Below are positions 25,664-33,640 of a stretch of 64,000 nt of DNA, one piece after another (the stretch's first letter is position 1; the number at the start of each line of letters is the position of its first letter). Under the pieces are notes generated by a model. That model was not told where the DNA came from, did no database searches, and saw nothing but the letters and a program-made list of their open reading frames with translations. The stretch is taken from contig JAXDKG010000012.1 in assembly GCA_034667225.1 (NCBI GenBank), positions 8,175-72,174 on the forward strand. The letters are read 5' to 3'. The position numbers were made by a program, and so were the translations under genes. This DNA is from DATMER01 sp034667225. Lineage in GTDB: Bacteria; Acidobacteriota; Thermoanaerobaculia; Multivoradales; UBA5704.

Positions 25664-27004
25664 CTACGGATGCACGACCACGACTCGCGATCCGGACTCC
25701 ATCGACCGGCCATACACCGGCAGGAACCCGCCTCGGGTGACGAGGAGCGCGTGGTAATCGCCGAGGAAGTAGGCCCCGTTGTGGGACGGAGTCCACTCGA
25801 AGCGGTCGATCACGTTGTCCCTCTCCATCGCAACGAGGTGGACATCCATGGGTAGAGCTTCGCCCCGGGCTCCAAGCGCCGGAGTGAAGTAGGTGATGGC
25901 CACGCGCCCTTTGGAATCCACCGCCAGGGAGGGGCGCCATGCAGGTTTCTCGGGGTCGGCGTTCACGCGCTGGATCGGGCTCCAGGTGCGGCCACCGTCG
26001 TCCGAGGTGGTGAGGGCCACCTGAGCATGACCGCCATCCGTCAGGGCTCCGGTCGTGAGCACCACGTAGAGCCGGCCCGTCTTCGGATCGATCGCCGAGT
26101 GCTGGATGTCCTCGGCTACCCGCAGGTTCTTTTCGGTGCCGGGGTATTTCGCGAGCTCGCGCAGGGGCGTCCCCTCGGCCACGAGGACCGGCTCGCTCCA
26201 GCTCTCGCCGCCGTCCTCCGACTTCACGAAGGAGATCCGCGAGCCTCGCTGTCCGTGGCCATAGAAGACGAAAAGGTGGCCCGTGCGGGGATCGATCAAG
26301 ATCTGTGGGGCGCTCACCGAGGGCGATCCCGACGTGATTGTCCGAACCGGGCTCCAGGTCTTGCCGCCGTCGACCGTCTTCGACATCGCCGCGGGTCCGA
26401 TCTTCATCGCGGGCTCGTAGCGTGTGGTTACGACATAGGCCGTGCCCGGCCGGTTCGGATCGGCCGCGATGGAGGTGTTGTCGTGGAGGTACTCGGGCGT
26501 TCGCGTGAGTGAAGCCACGCCGGGCGGGTCCCAGGTGCGGCCGCCGTCCGGAGTCGAGACGACCAGGACCGCGCTCGCTTCATCCATGTCCTCGGTCGGC
26601 TTGAAGCCGGTCGCGCTGACATAGGCGCGTCCGTCCGGCCCGAAGGCGACCCAGGGGTCGGAGGCGCTGGGCAGGAAATCGAATGGTCCCCCGGCGCAGG
26701 TGTTGATCGGGAGGGTGACGGGAGGCATCCACGACCGGCCGCCGTCGAAGGATACCGCGGCCTGGATCGCGCCGCCGCCCTGGGCCGCGACCACCCAGGA
26801 GGTTACGATGTGATCGGGATTCCTGGGATTGACGGCGGCGCGGGGCTCGCGCTCGAAACGCGGCTCCAAATCACCGAGGCAACGGGCCAGGGCCGCATCG
26901 CCCGGCCCGCCGGAGCTGACTTGCACCAGATCGGGAGCCGGAGCGCGCGGGATCGTCGCCGGTGTGCAAGCCGCCACGGCGATCAGGAGCGCCCAGACCC
27001 TCAC
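25664..27004 (-). CDS. BNR/Asp-box repeat (sialidase-fold) lipoprotein
   Basis: A 446-residue protein starting at a GTG whose first bases overlap the previous stop (GTGA, 27001-27004). A short lipoprotein signal ends at AVAAC. The rest is a beta-propeller with repeated Asp-box motifs: SFDGGRSW, TPDGGRTW, TVDGGKTW, SEDGGESW and SDDGGRTW at regular intervals. Asp-box propellers occur in sialidases and many glycan- or protein-binding exported proteins; no sialidase active-site arginine triad could be assigned, so enzymatic activity is uncertain. The longer in-frame open stretch upstream (to 27478) is antisense noise over the M23 gene and was not used. Confidence 0.8.
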   Translation of the reverse strand: MRVWALLIAVAACTPATIPRAPAPDLVQVSSGGPGDAALARCLGDLEPRFEREPRAAVNPRNPDHIVTSWVVAAQGGGAIQAAVSFDGGRSWMPPVTLPINTCAGGPFDFLPSASDPWVAFGPDGRAYVSATGFKPTEDMDEASAVLVVSTPDGGRTWDPPGVASLTRTPEYLHDNTSIAADPNRPGTAYVVTTRYEPAMKIGPAAMSKTVDGGKTWSPVRTITSGSPSVSAPQILIDPRTGHLFVFYGHGQRGSRISFVKSEDGGESWSEPVLVAEGTPLRELAKYPGTEKNLRVAEDIQHSAIDPKTGRLYVVLTTGALTDGGHAQVALTTSDDGGRTWSPIQRVNADPEKPAWRPSLAVDSKGRVAITYFTPALGARGEALPMDVHLVAMERDNVIDRFEWTPSHNGAYFLGDYHALLVTRGGFLPVYGRSMESGSRVVVVHP

Positions 27005-27570
27005 CTGATCTGGACTACCTTCACCTTCCCGAAGTACGAGTTGGGGTTGTGATACCCGTACTCGTCCGGGTTGGAGGGCGTGTAGCCCCAGTAGGTTCCG
27101 GGTCCCGAGGGGTTGTGGGGCACGGGCTTGTCTTTGAGCTCGAAGTGGAGGTGGACGCCCCAGTAATCGGACTGGCCGTAGCCGGAGCCTCCCATGATCC
27201 CGAGCTTCTGCCCCTTGGAGACAATGGCCCCCTTCTTCAGCCCGGGCTCGATCGAGGCCAGGTGCGAATAGGAGCTGTAGATCGCGCGTCCCGATTCCAA
27301 CCGGTGCTCGACGATGACGTTCGTGCCCATGCCCTGATCGCTTCCGCCCATCTTCTGGATGCGGGCGATCCGGCCGTGATTGGTGGCGACCACGGCTACC
27401 GGACCGTCGCCGCGCCGGTAGTCGACCCCGGCGTGATGCCTTTGTTTGTTCGCGCAGGTCTTCACGTTGTAGCCGCACGTGGCGATGGCGGGGGTCGGGG
27501 CCGGAGGCCCGAAGGTGAGATCGGAGTCGTCAGTCATCAGAAGCGCCAGGAGGAGAAGGACGAAGCTCAT
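27001..27570 (-). CDS. M23-family (LytM-type) metallopeptidase, short form
   Basis: A 189-residue exported peptidase with a short hydrophobic N-terminus. The zinc motifs are HHAGVDYR (HxxxD) and GVHLHFEL (HxH). The typical M23 core is IARIQKMGGSDQGMGTNVIVEH ... YSSYSHLASIEPGLKKGAIVSKGQKLGIMGGSGYG. The family cuts peptide cross-links in peptidoglycan. Its stop overlaps the BNR gene and its start overlaps the longer paralogue, so the three are co-translated. Confidence 0.88.
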   Translation of the reverse strand: MSFVLLLLALLMTDDSDLTFGPPAPTPAIATCGYNVKTCANKQRHHAGVDYRRGDGPVAVVATNHGRIARIQKMGGSDQGMGTNVIVEHRLESGRAIYSSYSHLASIEPGLKKGAIVSKGQKLGIMGGSGYGQSDYWGVHLHFELKDKPVPHNPSGPGTYWGYTPSNPDEYGYHNPNSYFGKVKVVQIR

Positions 27571-28466
27571 TTTAGCTTGAGCCGGGCATTCGAGGAGTCG
27601 GAGATCCCGCTGCCGTTGAGCTTGACGTAGACCCGCCAGTCCCTCGCCGGAGCGAGGCCGACGGGCACGTTCGTCCGGAAGGAGCCGTCGTTCCGTTCCG
27701 TCTGGGTGAGCACCGCGTAATTCCGGCCGTCAGGAAGGGCCAGCTTCGAGAACTTGTCCCGCTTCAGGTAGATGGTCACCTCGTCGCCCTCGGCGGCCCC
27801 GTCCGTCACCCACTCCACTGAGACGTTGAACCCTCTCTTCAGCTTGCCGCTGTTGGGCGACAGCAGGGCGATCGCGGCGGGGGCGGAGGGCTTGACCTCG
27901 ATGGTCCCGTAGAGCGAGTTGGGATCGTGATAGCCGAAGTTGTTCGGATTGGACGGCGTGTAGCCCCAGTAAATCCCCGAGCCCGAGGCGTTGTGGGTCA
28001 CGGCCGCGTCCTTGACCTCAAAGTGGAGGTGGATGGGCCAGAAGTTGCTCTCCCCGTTCCCGGAGCCGCCCATGGTGGCGATCCGCTGCCCCTTCGTGAC
28101 CACCGTGCCCACCTCGATCCCGGGCTCGATGGCAGACAGGTGGGAGTAGGTGGTGTAGATCAGCCCTCCGGACGCCAGTTCGTGCTGCAAGATGAGGTTC
28201 GTTCCCATGCCCATGTCGTCCCAGTTCACGTACTCGACGCGGACGACCTTGCCCCGATTGGATGCGTACACGTACGGGTCGGTCTCGGAATTCCTGTAGT
28301 CGACGCCGGTGTGATAGCGGCTCGTATTGGCGCAGGTCTTCGCGTTGTAGGAGCAGCCCCCGATCACGCCCGTAGACGTCGGGTGCCCGAAGGTGAGGTC
28401 TTCCTGACCGGTGGCGCTCGCCGCCAGGAGAGTCAGGAGAGTCGCTATCAGGTAGCCCTTTGCCAT
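27567..28466 (-). CDS. M23-family metallopeptidase, long form with C-terminal domain
   Basis: A 299-residue paralogue of the downstream M23 protein, with signal peptide (LIATLLTLLAASATG). It keeps the same layout: YHTGVDYRNSETDPYVYASNRGKVV, TYSHLSAIEPGIEVGTVVTKGQRIATMGGSGNG, PIHLHFEVKDA, and GIYWGYTPSNPNNFGYHDPNSLYG. It adds a ~100-residue beta-rich C-terminal domain (ALLSPNSGKLKRGFNVSVEWVTD ...), like the Ig-like wall- or substrate-binding modules of exported proteins. Both zinc motifs are intact. The pair is a tandem gene duplication. Confidence 0.88.
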   Translation of the reverse strand: MAKGYLIATLLTLLAASATGQEDLTFGHPTSTGVIGGCSYNAKTCANTSRYHTGVDYRNSETDPYVYASNRGKVVRVEYVNWDDMGMGTNLILQHELASGGLIYTTYSHLSAIEPGIEVGTVVTKGQRIATMGGSGNGESNFWPIHLHFEVKDAAVTHNASGSGIYWGYTPSNPNNFGYHDPNSLYGTIEVKPSAPAAIALLSPNSGKLKRGFNVSVEWVTDGAAEGDEVTIYLKRDKFSKLALPDGRNYAVLTQTERNDGSFRTNVPVGLAPARDWRVYVKLNGSGISDSSNARLKLK

Positions 28467-28484
28467 ATGTGGTCCTCCCGTATC

Positions 28485-29240
28485 TTACTCAGCCGACTTG
28501 GACAGGATGAACGAGACCAGGAATCCCAGCACCGTGACCAGTCCGGCAAGGTCGTGAGCCTCGGCGAAGGCTTCCGGAATCATCGTGTCCACGAGCATGG
28601 CCATGATCGCTCCGGCCGCCACCGCGCTCGTGCCGGCAATGGCGCCGGCCGGAAAGCCCTTGAAGACCGTGAACCCCACGATCGCGGCCAAGCCCGACAT
28701 CGCGGCGATGCCTCCCCAGACCCCGAAGATGTAGGTCCGCGAGCGTCCCGACCCCTTCATGCCGGCCGCGCTGGACAGCCCTTCCGGCAGGTTGGAAAGG
28801 AAGACCGCGGTGACCGCGACCCAACCGACCGCCCCGCCCTTGAGCAGGCTCAGCCCGATGACGATCGACTCCGGGATGCCGTCGAGGAGGGCCCCGATCG
28901 CGATGGCCATCCCACTACCTTGGTGCTCCTGCTCGTCAGGCTGTAGCCCTCCCGAGCGTTTCCGGTGCTTGGCCCCGTACCGGCAGAGCAGCCAGTTTGC
29001 CAGAGTGTACACCGCGCCTCCGGCGAGGAATCCGATGGCGGTAGAGACGAAGCCGCCGCGTTCGTAAGCTTCGTCCATGAGTTCGAACGACAGCGCCGAG
29101 GTCAGGACGCCGCTGCCGAAAGCCATGATCGCGGCGACGAGCCGCTTCGGGATCTGGAGGAAATAGCCGAGCACGGCGCCGATCAGCAAAGCCGATCCGG
29201 CGAGAAGACCCCAAAGCCCCGCGGGCAGCCAGTCGGGCAT
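28485..29240 (-). CDS. ZIP-family divalent metal transporter
   Basis: A 251-residue membrane protein with about eight helices. It has the ZIP metal-site motifs GALLDGIPESIVIGLSL (helix 4) and FLSNLPEGLSSAAG (helix 5), with a histidine-containing loop between helices 3 and 4 (KHRKRSGGLQPDEQEHQGSG). ZIP proteins import zinc, iron or manganese. The H of the usual HxxPE motif is D here (DGIPES), a change found in bacterial GufA-like members, and the second motif has N in that place. It lies 3 nt downstream of the DUF1304 gene. Confidence 0.88.
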   Translation of the reverse strand: MPDWLPAGLWGLLAGSALLIGAVLGYFLQIPKRLVAAIMAFGSGVLTSALSFELMDEAYERGGFVSTAIGFLAGGAVYTLANWLLCRYGAKHRKRSGGLQPDEQEHQGSGMAIAIGALLDGIPESIVIGLSLLKGGAVGWVAVTAVFLSNLPEGLSSAAGMKGSGRSRTYIFGVWGGIAAMSGLAAIVGFTVFKGFPAGAIAGTSAVAAGAIMAMLVDTMIPEAFAEAHDLAGLVTVLGFLVSFILSKSAE

Positions 29241-29243
29241 GGC

Positions 29244-29606
29244 TCAGTGTGGGAAGTGGATCAGGACTAGGGCGAGGAGCGCCGGGGCGGCCTGGATCCA
29301 GAGGATCTTCCGGTTGACCGTGATCGCGCCGTAGATCCCGGCCACGATGACGCAGGTGAGGAAGAACAGCTGGAGGTGAAAGCCCATGTGATGCTCGACG
29401 AGCAGGGACCAGATCAGCCCCGCGGCCAGGAAGCCGTTGTAGAGCCCCTGGTTGGCGGCCAGGGCGCGGGAAGCCTGCGCGAATTCGGGAGTGAGCCCGA
29501 ACGCCCGCCGGCCGGCCGGCTTGGTCCAGAGGAACATCTCCATGACCATAAAGTAGAGGTGCAGCAGGGCGACTACGGCGACGAGGATGTTGCCTGCTGT
29601 GTGCAT
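29244..29606 (-). CDS. DUF1304 membrane protein
   Basis: A 120-residue protein with four hydrophobic helices. It carries the family pattern: VALLHLYFMVMEMFLWTKPAGRRAFGL, then LAANQGLYNGFLAAGLIWSLL and IVAGIYGAITVNRKILWIQAAPALLALV. The function of DUF1304 proteins is unknown. It is the first gene of the six-gene minus-strand operon ending at the HD-domain gene. Array B starts about 110 nt upstream of its start codon. Confidence 0.85.
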   Translation of the reverse strand: MHTAGNILVAVVALLHLYFMVMEMFLWTKPAGRRAFGLTPEFAQASRALAANQGLYNGFLAAGLIWSLLVEHHMGFHLQLFFLTCVIVAGIYGAITVNRKILWIQAAPALLALVLIHFPH

Positions 29607-29718
29607 TGCTCGTATCTCCTCGCAAAGGGGCCAAAAGGATCTCGGTAGCCAGGGATCTGGATCTTACACCGGCTGGTTCTACGGAGAGGCTTGCCAGCTT
29701 TGCGAACGTCGAGGAAGG

Positions 29719-29905
29719 GCTCCGCCAAGAGCTAGCCGCCGACTCCGAAGGACTTGGGCCTCGTTCTGAAGCTCTTTGGAGCGGCTCCGAAGCAGTTCGG
29801 AGCGACGCTGAAGTCCGTCGGAATGACCCCGAAGGTCTCCGGAGCCTTCCTGAAGTCGTTCCGAGGCACTCTGAAGCTCCTCGGAATGACTCTGAAGCCC
29901 TTGGG
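29719..29905. repeat. 21-nt tandem array B, left segment
   Basis: About nine units of exactly 21 nt. A typical unit is gttctgaag + ctctttgg + agcg or actctgaag + ctcctcgg + aatg. The consensus has a dyad, CCGAAG-TC-CTTCGG, and the last four bases alternate between agcg and aatg. The segment ends inside a unit (17 of 21 nt) at the target site of the first IS1-family element. The stretch 29607-29718, before the array, shows no gene. Confidence 0.9.
29898..29905. repeat. Target-site duplication of element 1, left copy
   Basis: The 8-bp sequence cccttggg directly flanks the left inverted repeat and is repeated at 33650-33657 after the right inverted repeat. IS1-family elements typically duplicate 8-9 bp. 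Confidence 0.9.
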
Positions 29906-29979
29906 GGCACTGTCCTAGTTTGAAGGGAACCCGGTTCCCCGCGACCTAACCCCTTGGTTTTCCTGTAGCTTAGCACGCG

Positions 29980-30004
29980 GAAGGGGGGAATTCTTCCCCC
30001 CTTC
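29980..30004. promoter_or_regulatory. Hairpin in the cargo leader of element 1
   Basis: An 11-bp perfect stem (gaaggggggaa / ttccccccttc) with a 3-nt loop, 75 nt before gene A1. Element 2 has a comparable hairpin at the same place in its leader, followed in both by gaagcggcccg and a conserved stretch down to the ATG. It may be an attenuator or may insulate the cargo from outside transcription. Confidence 0.55.
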
Positions 30005-30078
30005 ACATGCACGTGAAGCGGCCCGGCCGAGTGCTAGCACACCCGACCGAGCCTAGCCGAGCACAGGAGGCTAGTCCC

Positions 30079-30414
30079 ATGCCCGACCGCCAGAAGTCTA
30101 CCCCGCCTGTCCCGCCCATTACCCACGGAGAAGAGGAAGCCCAAAGTGTGTTGAAGCGCATGCTTGGTCTGGTCGCCCTGCTCCAATGGTTCCTGGAGCA
30201 GGTCCACTTCCGTCTCCCCGATCCCCTGGACGCGGAAGCCATGGGAACCGGGGAGATCCCCGAGAGTCTCACGTTCTCGCTTCGCGGCTCCATCGAGTGC
30301 GCATTGCACGACCACGTCGAGCCCCTGGAAGACCTGCTACGGCAAGCCGTGGCGGAGACTCCCGGGAACCTTGTCCGCGACTGGCACAAGCGCCAGCGGA
30401 AGGGCAAGCGCTGA
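30079..30414 (+). CDS. Cargo gene A1 of element 1, unknown function
   Basis: A 111-residue soluble protein, not recognised. It has an N-terminal Pro-rich stretch, a helical middle (EEEAQSVLKRMLGLVALLQWFLEQVHF), then helices (SLRGSIECALHDHVEPLEDLLRQAV) and a basic tail (WHKRQRKGKR). The start has an aggagg ribosome site in a leader that is nearly identical to that of gene A2 in element 2, although the A proteins themselves are not alike. It lies 2 nt before B1, suggesting one cargo operon with a variable first gene. Confidence 0.65.
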   Translation: MPDRQKSTPPVPPITHGEEEAQSVLKRMLGLVALLQWFLEQVHFRLPDPLDAEAMGTGEIPESLTFSLRGSIECALHDHVEPLEDLLRQAVAETPGNLVRDWHKRQRKGKR

Positions 30415-30416
30415 CC

Positions 30417-30791
30417 ATGGGAGGGCAACACAGGAACCGGCACCCTCCCGTAGGTCAGGACAAGCCCGAAGCGTTCCGCGTCGTCGTGCGCGACACCTTC
30501 TTTCAGCACATGCTCCGCAACGCGGCCCTGGTCATCCGCAACGGCTCGGACGTTCCGGAGTTCCTCATGTTCTGCGCAAGCTACGTCCTCACCCGTCACC
30601 GTAGCTTGACGCATCTCCGGAGGATCTACAGGCAGGGGAAGCGGGATATCCAAGCCGCAGTTGACGCGGTCCCGGGTGGCTCTCCGGAGCAAGAGTCAGA
30701 ACGGAGGCGGACCCGAGGGCAAGCCTTTGACCGCTTCGCTCGATGGGCGGAAAGGGAGCTGCACGAGGACATCACGGGAGAGAAGCTGTGA
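30417..30791 (+). CDS. Cargo gene B1 of element 1, conserved unknown protein
   Basis: A 124-residue protein with no family recognised. It is very similar to B2 of element 2: in the 67-residue stretch from RVVV to VPG only six residues differ. Notable segments are PPVGQDKPEA near the start, VIRNGSDVPEFLMFCASYVLTRHRS, and FDRFARWAERELHEDITGEK at the end. The composition is helical and charged, without a signal peptide. The stop codon overlaps the GTG start of C1. Confidence 0.7.
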   Translation: MGGQHRNRHPPVGQDKPEAFRVVVRDTFFQHMLRNAALVIRNGSDVPEFLMFCASYVLTRHRSLTHLRRIYRQGKRDIQAAVDAVPGGSPEQESERRRTRGQAFDRFARWAERELHEDITGEKL

Positions 30792-31234
30792 AGGTCGCGC
30801 AGTTCACGCTACGCGGCAGCATGGCGCAGTCGATCCGCTGGAAACAGGCGGCAGAGGGCGATGGCTTCTCTTCCGTGGGGAGCTGGGCCGCTCGCGCCCT
30901 GGATGCCTACCTGGAAGGACGTAGGCGGGCCGGTAAGCCGATCCCGCTTGCATGGCACCGTGGGGCTGTCTCCGTCGTCCTGGACGGCCACGCGGTCACG
31001 CTGCGGGGGATGGTGTCTTATCCCTTTGGCGTCTACAGGGGACGGGCGGACGGGCCGGGGGTGCGCGCCTGCCAGCGCTTCACCCTGGTCCACCTTCCAG
31101 CCGGGCGCATCGTGGCCACTCTCCGCTCTCTGCGCCAGTGCCAAACGCTCGCTTCCGAGCTGGCGCCCATCCTTGCCCGGGACGAGCAAGCCGGAGCTCC
31201 AGTAGTGGCCCGGCACATTTCGGAGCAAGCGTGA
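30788..31234 (+). CDS. Cargo gene C1 of element 1, conserved unknown protein
   Basis: A 148-residue protein starting at GTG within a GTGA overlap with B1. It is closely related to C2 of element 2. Shared segments include SIRWKQAAEG, SVGSWA, RALDAYLE, RAG.PIPLAWHRG, and FTLVH.PA.R..ATLR, ending HISEQA or HVSEQA. The N-terminal part (MKVAQFTLRGSMAQSIRWKQAA ... SVGSWAARALDAYLE) reads like a ribbon-helix-helix-type segment, as in proteins that bind DNA with a beta-strand pair, but this is tentative. The rest is strand-rich and unrecognised. Confidence 0.7.
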   Translation: MKVAQFTLRGSMAQSIRWKQAAEGDGFSSVGSWAARALDAYLEGRRRAGKPIPLAWHRGAVSVVLDGHAVTLRGMVSYPFGVYRGRADGPGVRACQRFTLVHLPAGRIVATLRSLRQCQTLASELAPILARDEQAGAPVVARHISEQA

Positions 31235-31241
31235 GATTCAA

Positions 31242-31269
31242 GGGGCGGTCTCAATTCCGGGACCGCCCC
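31242..31269 (+). terminator. Hairpin after the A1-B1-C1 cargo operon
   Basis: A 9-bp GC stem (GGGGCGGTC / GACCGCCCC) with a 10-nt loop, 7 nt after the C1 stop. There is no T tract, so it may act as a weak terminator or as part of the D1 promoter region. Element 2 has a GC hairpin in the equivalent place. Confidence 0.5.
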
Positions 31270-31287
31270 AAGTGTTACGATAGGAGC

Positions 31288-31524
31288 ATGCCGATGCGCC
31301 CCAAACGTTCCCGCGATCCCGTCCAGGCCGCATTCCAGGTCTACCAAGAAATAATCGGGGAATCTCCGCGGCAACTTCCACCAGAACTAGATGACAGCCC
31401 TGCCGCAGTCGCGAAGCGGAAAGGCGCATCGGAGGGCGGGGAGAGGCGAGCGCGCAAACTAACGCCAGAGCGGCGCGCAGAGATCTCCCGGAATGCCGTC
31501 GTGGCGCGATGGAAGAAGGGCTAA
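31288..31524 (+). CDS. Small basic gene D1 of element 1
   Basis: A 78-residue basic protein. The C-terminal half (AKRKGASEGGERRARKLTPERRAEISRNAVVARWKKG) matches D2 of element 2 in layout: Gly-rich turn, ARxLTPExR, then a helix ending ARW. Similar tails occur in many short bacterial proteins of unknown role. A -10-like TACGAT (31276-31281) lies 6 nt before the ATG, so the transcript may be leaderless, though a gag ribosome-like patch is present. D2 has a perfect TATAAT at the same distance. Confidence 0.65.
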   Translation: MPMRPKRSRDPVQAAFQVYQEIIGESPRQLPPELDDSPAAVAKRKGASEGGERRARKLTPERRAEISRNAVVARWKKG

Positions 31525-31616
31525 GGCGGCGCCCGAAAAGCCACAGCGAACACAAAGAAGAAGGGCGGCTTCCCGTGAGCCGCCCTTTTCTCGTTCCGCC
31601 CTCTAACCTGGGCACC

Positions 31617-31862
31617 CTACCAGCCAAAATGCTCCTTGGCACACTCCCAAAAGCCGAGGTGCCGCGCCATGCTGCGTACATGGCCGTCCTCGATCTTTGG
31701 ATTGGTTGCCCCGTGAGTCCCCAGAGGAAGACCCCTGAAGATGCCGCCCCTCGCATCGAGTACCCAGAAGTGATGCTTCTTCCGGACAATCCGGGCACCG
31801 GGAGAGCATCCCTCAAGCATAGCCGCGATCTTGTCGAGGGGAATCTGGCCCGATCTCCCCAT
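31617..31862 (-). CDS. HicA-like mRNA interferase toxin
   Basis: An 81-residue protein. Its central segment ARIVRKKHHFWVLDARGGIFRGLPLGTHG resembles the dsRBD-like fold of HicA, where a histidine after a basic turn is catalytic. The rest is IEDGHVRSMARHLGF. It follows the HicB-like gene by 2 nt on the same strand, the antitoxin-first order known for some hicBA loci. The assignment is by pattern and context, not by a close family match. It lies opposite to the cargo and transposase genes of element 1. Confidence 0.6.
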   Translation of the reverse strand: MGRSGQIPLDKIAAMLEGCSPGARIVRKKHHFWVLDARGGIFRGLPLGTHGATNPKIEDGHVRSMARHLGFWECAKEHFGW

Positions 31863-31864
31863 CT

Positions 31865-32326
31865 TTAAGCGGCGGCGGCGAAGTCGCCGACTTCGTCTTC
31901 GATTTCAGCCTTGTCCTCGAGCGCCAGGACGGTGATTCCCAAGGGGGACTCCGAGGGACGCTTTCCCATCTCGTCATCGAGGGACAGCCTGCCAGCTCGT
32001 ACCTCAAGCACGGCCTTGTCCCACTCCTCTAGAGCCACCGTGCTTGTATCGGCGAAGAACCGCTTAACCGCTTTCTCGAACCCAACGAACGACGTCTCAT
32101 CCTCAGCAATGTCGAGCAGAACGTCGTGGTAGCTTGCGCACAAAGCCCTCATCGCCGCCGTTGCTGTCTCTCCCTTGGCGGCTAAGCCGCCGGGATTGAT
32201 GCCTTCAGCCCAGAACTCTCCGGGCTCGCCTTTGACGAGCACACGGCCAGCTACAATGACGTTGGCTGTGAAGCGCTCGGCTTCAACCACGTCGCGTCGC
32301 GAGAAGAGGATTGGATAGTGCTTCAT
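31865..32326 (-). CDS. HicB-like antitoxin
   Basis: A 153-residue protein with a partial RNase H-like HicB pattern: ANVIVAGRVLVKGEPGEFWAEGINPGGLAAKGETATAAMRALCASY, the segment that in HicB forms the toxin-binding sheet. A helical C-terminal half contains SLDDEMGKRPSESPLGITVL and an acidic tail. It precedes the HicA-like gene, giving a probable toxin-antitoxin pair that could stabilise the element. An inverted repeat TGCCA-N7-TGGCA at 32426-32442 upstream may be its operator. Confidence 0.6.
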   Translation of the reverse strand: MKHYPILFSRRDVVEAERFTANVIVAGRVLVKGEPGEFWAEGINPGGLAAKGETATAAMRALCASYHDVLLDIAEDETSFVGFEKAVKRFFADTSTVALEEWDKAVLEVRAGRLSLDDEMGKRPSESPLGITVLALEDKAEIEDEVGDFAAAA

Positions 32327-32749
32327 GACCGCTATCTCCTTGGCTCAGGACTCTGCCTGAGCTACTCTCAATGGGGATGCAATAGCTACGCCGCCCCAGA
32401 ACTGCCTACCTGCTGTGCTGTATCGTGCCATGCCGTGTGGCATCGCGCACTGTATACGATTGGAGAGGCGCGTGGTGAGTTCACCTCGTTACAGGCGCGC
32501 CCCCGGGACCCTACAGAGGTATAGACGGACTGTACCGCCTTTTGGTTGCATCGCAGGAGGTACATTCTGTGAACCCTCCTTGGATCTACATCAACAGGTG
32601 CGGTTCCCAGATGATTCCGAGACAAAACTATACGCCCGCTTTGGTGCTGTCGTCCAATAGTGGACTGTCTCTATGTCTACCGGTGCGCAGTTCTCTTGCT
32701 CACAGCACCGGATGACTGGCGAAGTAAAAAGTCTAGTTCGTTTTGGTTA
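32327..32749. other. Intergenic region between the HicB-like gene and the transposase of element 1
   Basis: No gene was recognised. The stretch is less GC-rich than its surroundings and holds a short inverted repeat (TGCCA-N7-TGGCA, 32426-32442). Short open frames exist on both strands but lack ribosome sites or protein-like composition. Confidence 0.5.
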
Positions 32750-32778
32750 TTGACTTTCCTGTCCATGGCAAGCATAAT
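32750..32778 (+). promoter_or_regulatory. Promoter of transposase 1 (leaderless)
   Basis: TTGACT (32750-32755), 17-nt spacer, CATAAT (32773-32778), then 7 nt to the ATG at 32786. Transcription would start at or next to the A of the start codon. The transposase of element 2 has the identical arrangement. Confidence 0.75.
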
Positions 32779-32785
32779 GTCTAGT

Positions 32786-33640
32786 ATGGCAAACGTGCTC
32801 AGCACCGAGAAGCGCTCCGCGATCGTCTCCGCCCTGGTCGAAGGTATGAGCGTCCGCGCTACGGCCCGGATGGTAGACGTATCCAAGGACACGGTTGCCA
32901 AGCTCTCCCTGGAACTCGGGGAGGCGTGCATCCGATACATGGACGAGACTCTCCGGGACCTGCCCTGCAAGCGGCTCCAGGTGGACGAGGTCTGGGCCTT
33001 CTGCCATGCCAAGGCGAAGAACGTGCCGGAGGCGAAGAAGGGCGTTTTCGGTTACGGCGATCTCTGGGCCTTCACTGCGGTTGACGCTGATACCAAGCTC
33101 ATCCCCTGCTTCTTGGTCGGCTCGCGGGATGCCGGGTGCGCCACGGAGTTCATGCAGGATCTCGCGGGCCGTCTGGTGAACCGGGTGCAGCTCACGACGG
33201 ACGGCCACAAGATGTACCTCTCTGCGGTGGAGGATGCCTTTGCCGGGGATATCGACTTCGCGCAGCTCATCAAGGTCTACGGCCCGACGCCTGAAGGCGA
33301 CCATCGGTACAGCCCGGCTGAGTGCCTGGGAACGCAGAAGCACGCGGTTGTGGGTTGCCCAGACAAGAAGCACGTCTCTACCTCTTACGTCGAGCGCCAC
33401 AACTTGACCCTGCGCATGGGGATGCGGCGCTACACGCGGCTCACCAATGGCCACAGCAAGAAGCTCCGGAACCACGTCGCCGCGCTCGGGCTCTTCCTCT
33501 GCTTCTACAACTTCTGCCGTCTCCACCAGACCATCCGCTGCACGCCTGCCATGGCTGCGGGTGTCAGCGCGCATGTTTGGTCGGTCGCGGAACTGGTCGA
33601 GCTGCTGAACCGGCCCACGACCGAGACGGAATCAAACTAG
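32786..33640 (+). CDS. IS1-family DDE transposase (element 1)
   Basis: A 284-residue transposase. The N-terminus is a helix-turn-helix (RSAIVSALVEGMSVRATARMVDVSKDTVAKL). The DDE residues are the D in RLQVDEVWAF, the D in LTTDGHKMY and the E in STSYVERHNLTLRMGMRR. The start is set by the promoter, which leaves room only for MANVLST. The stop codon lies inside the right inverted repeat, showing that the gene and element end have evolved together. The protein is related but not identical to transposase 2. Both frames are intact, so activity is plausible. Confidence 0.92.
   Translation: MANVLSTEKRSAIVSALVEGMSVRATARMVDVSKDTVAKLSLELGEACIRYMDETLRDLPCKRLQVDEVWAFCHAKAKNVPEAKKGVFGYGDLWAFTAVDADTKLIPCFLVGSRDAGCATEFMQDLAGRLVNRVQLTTDGHKMYLSAVEDAFAGDIDFAQLIKVYGPTPEGDHRYSPAECLGTQKHAVVGCPDKKHVSTSYVERHNLTLRMGMRRYTRLTNGHSKKLRNHVAALGLFLCFYNFCRLHQTIRCTPAMAAGVSAHVWSVAELVELLNRPTTETESN

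Noticed and set aside
27005..27478. Longer N-terminus for the BNR lipoprotein
   Set aside because: The extension is an alternative frame of the M23 gene; the GTG in the GTGA overlap is followed directly by a lipoprotein signal.
32415..32785. Small genes or an N-terminal extension upstream of transposase 1
   Set aside because: The conserved promoter at 32750-32778 and the homologous start in element 2 fix the start at MANVLST; the short frames show no support.
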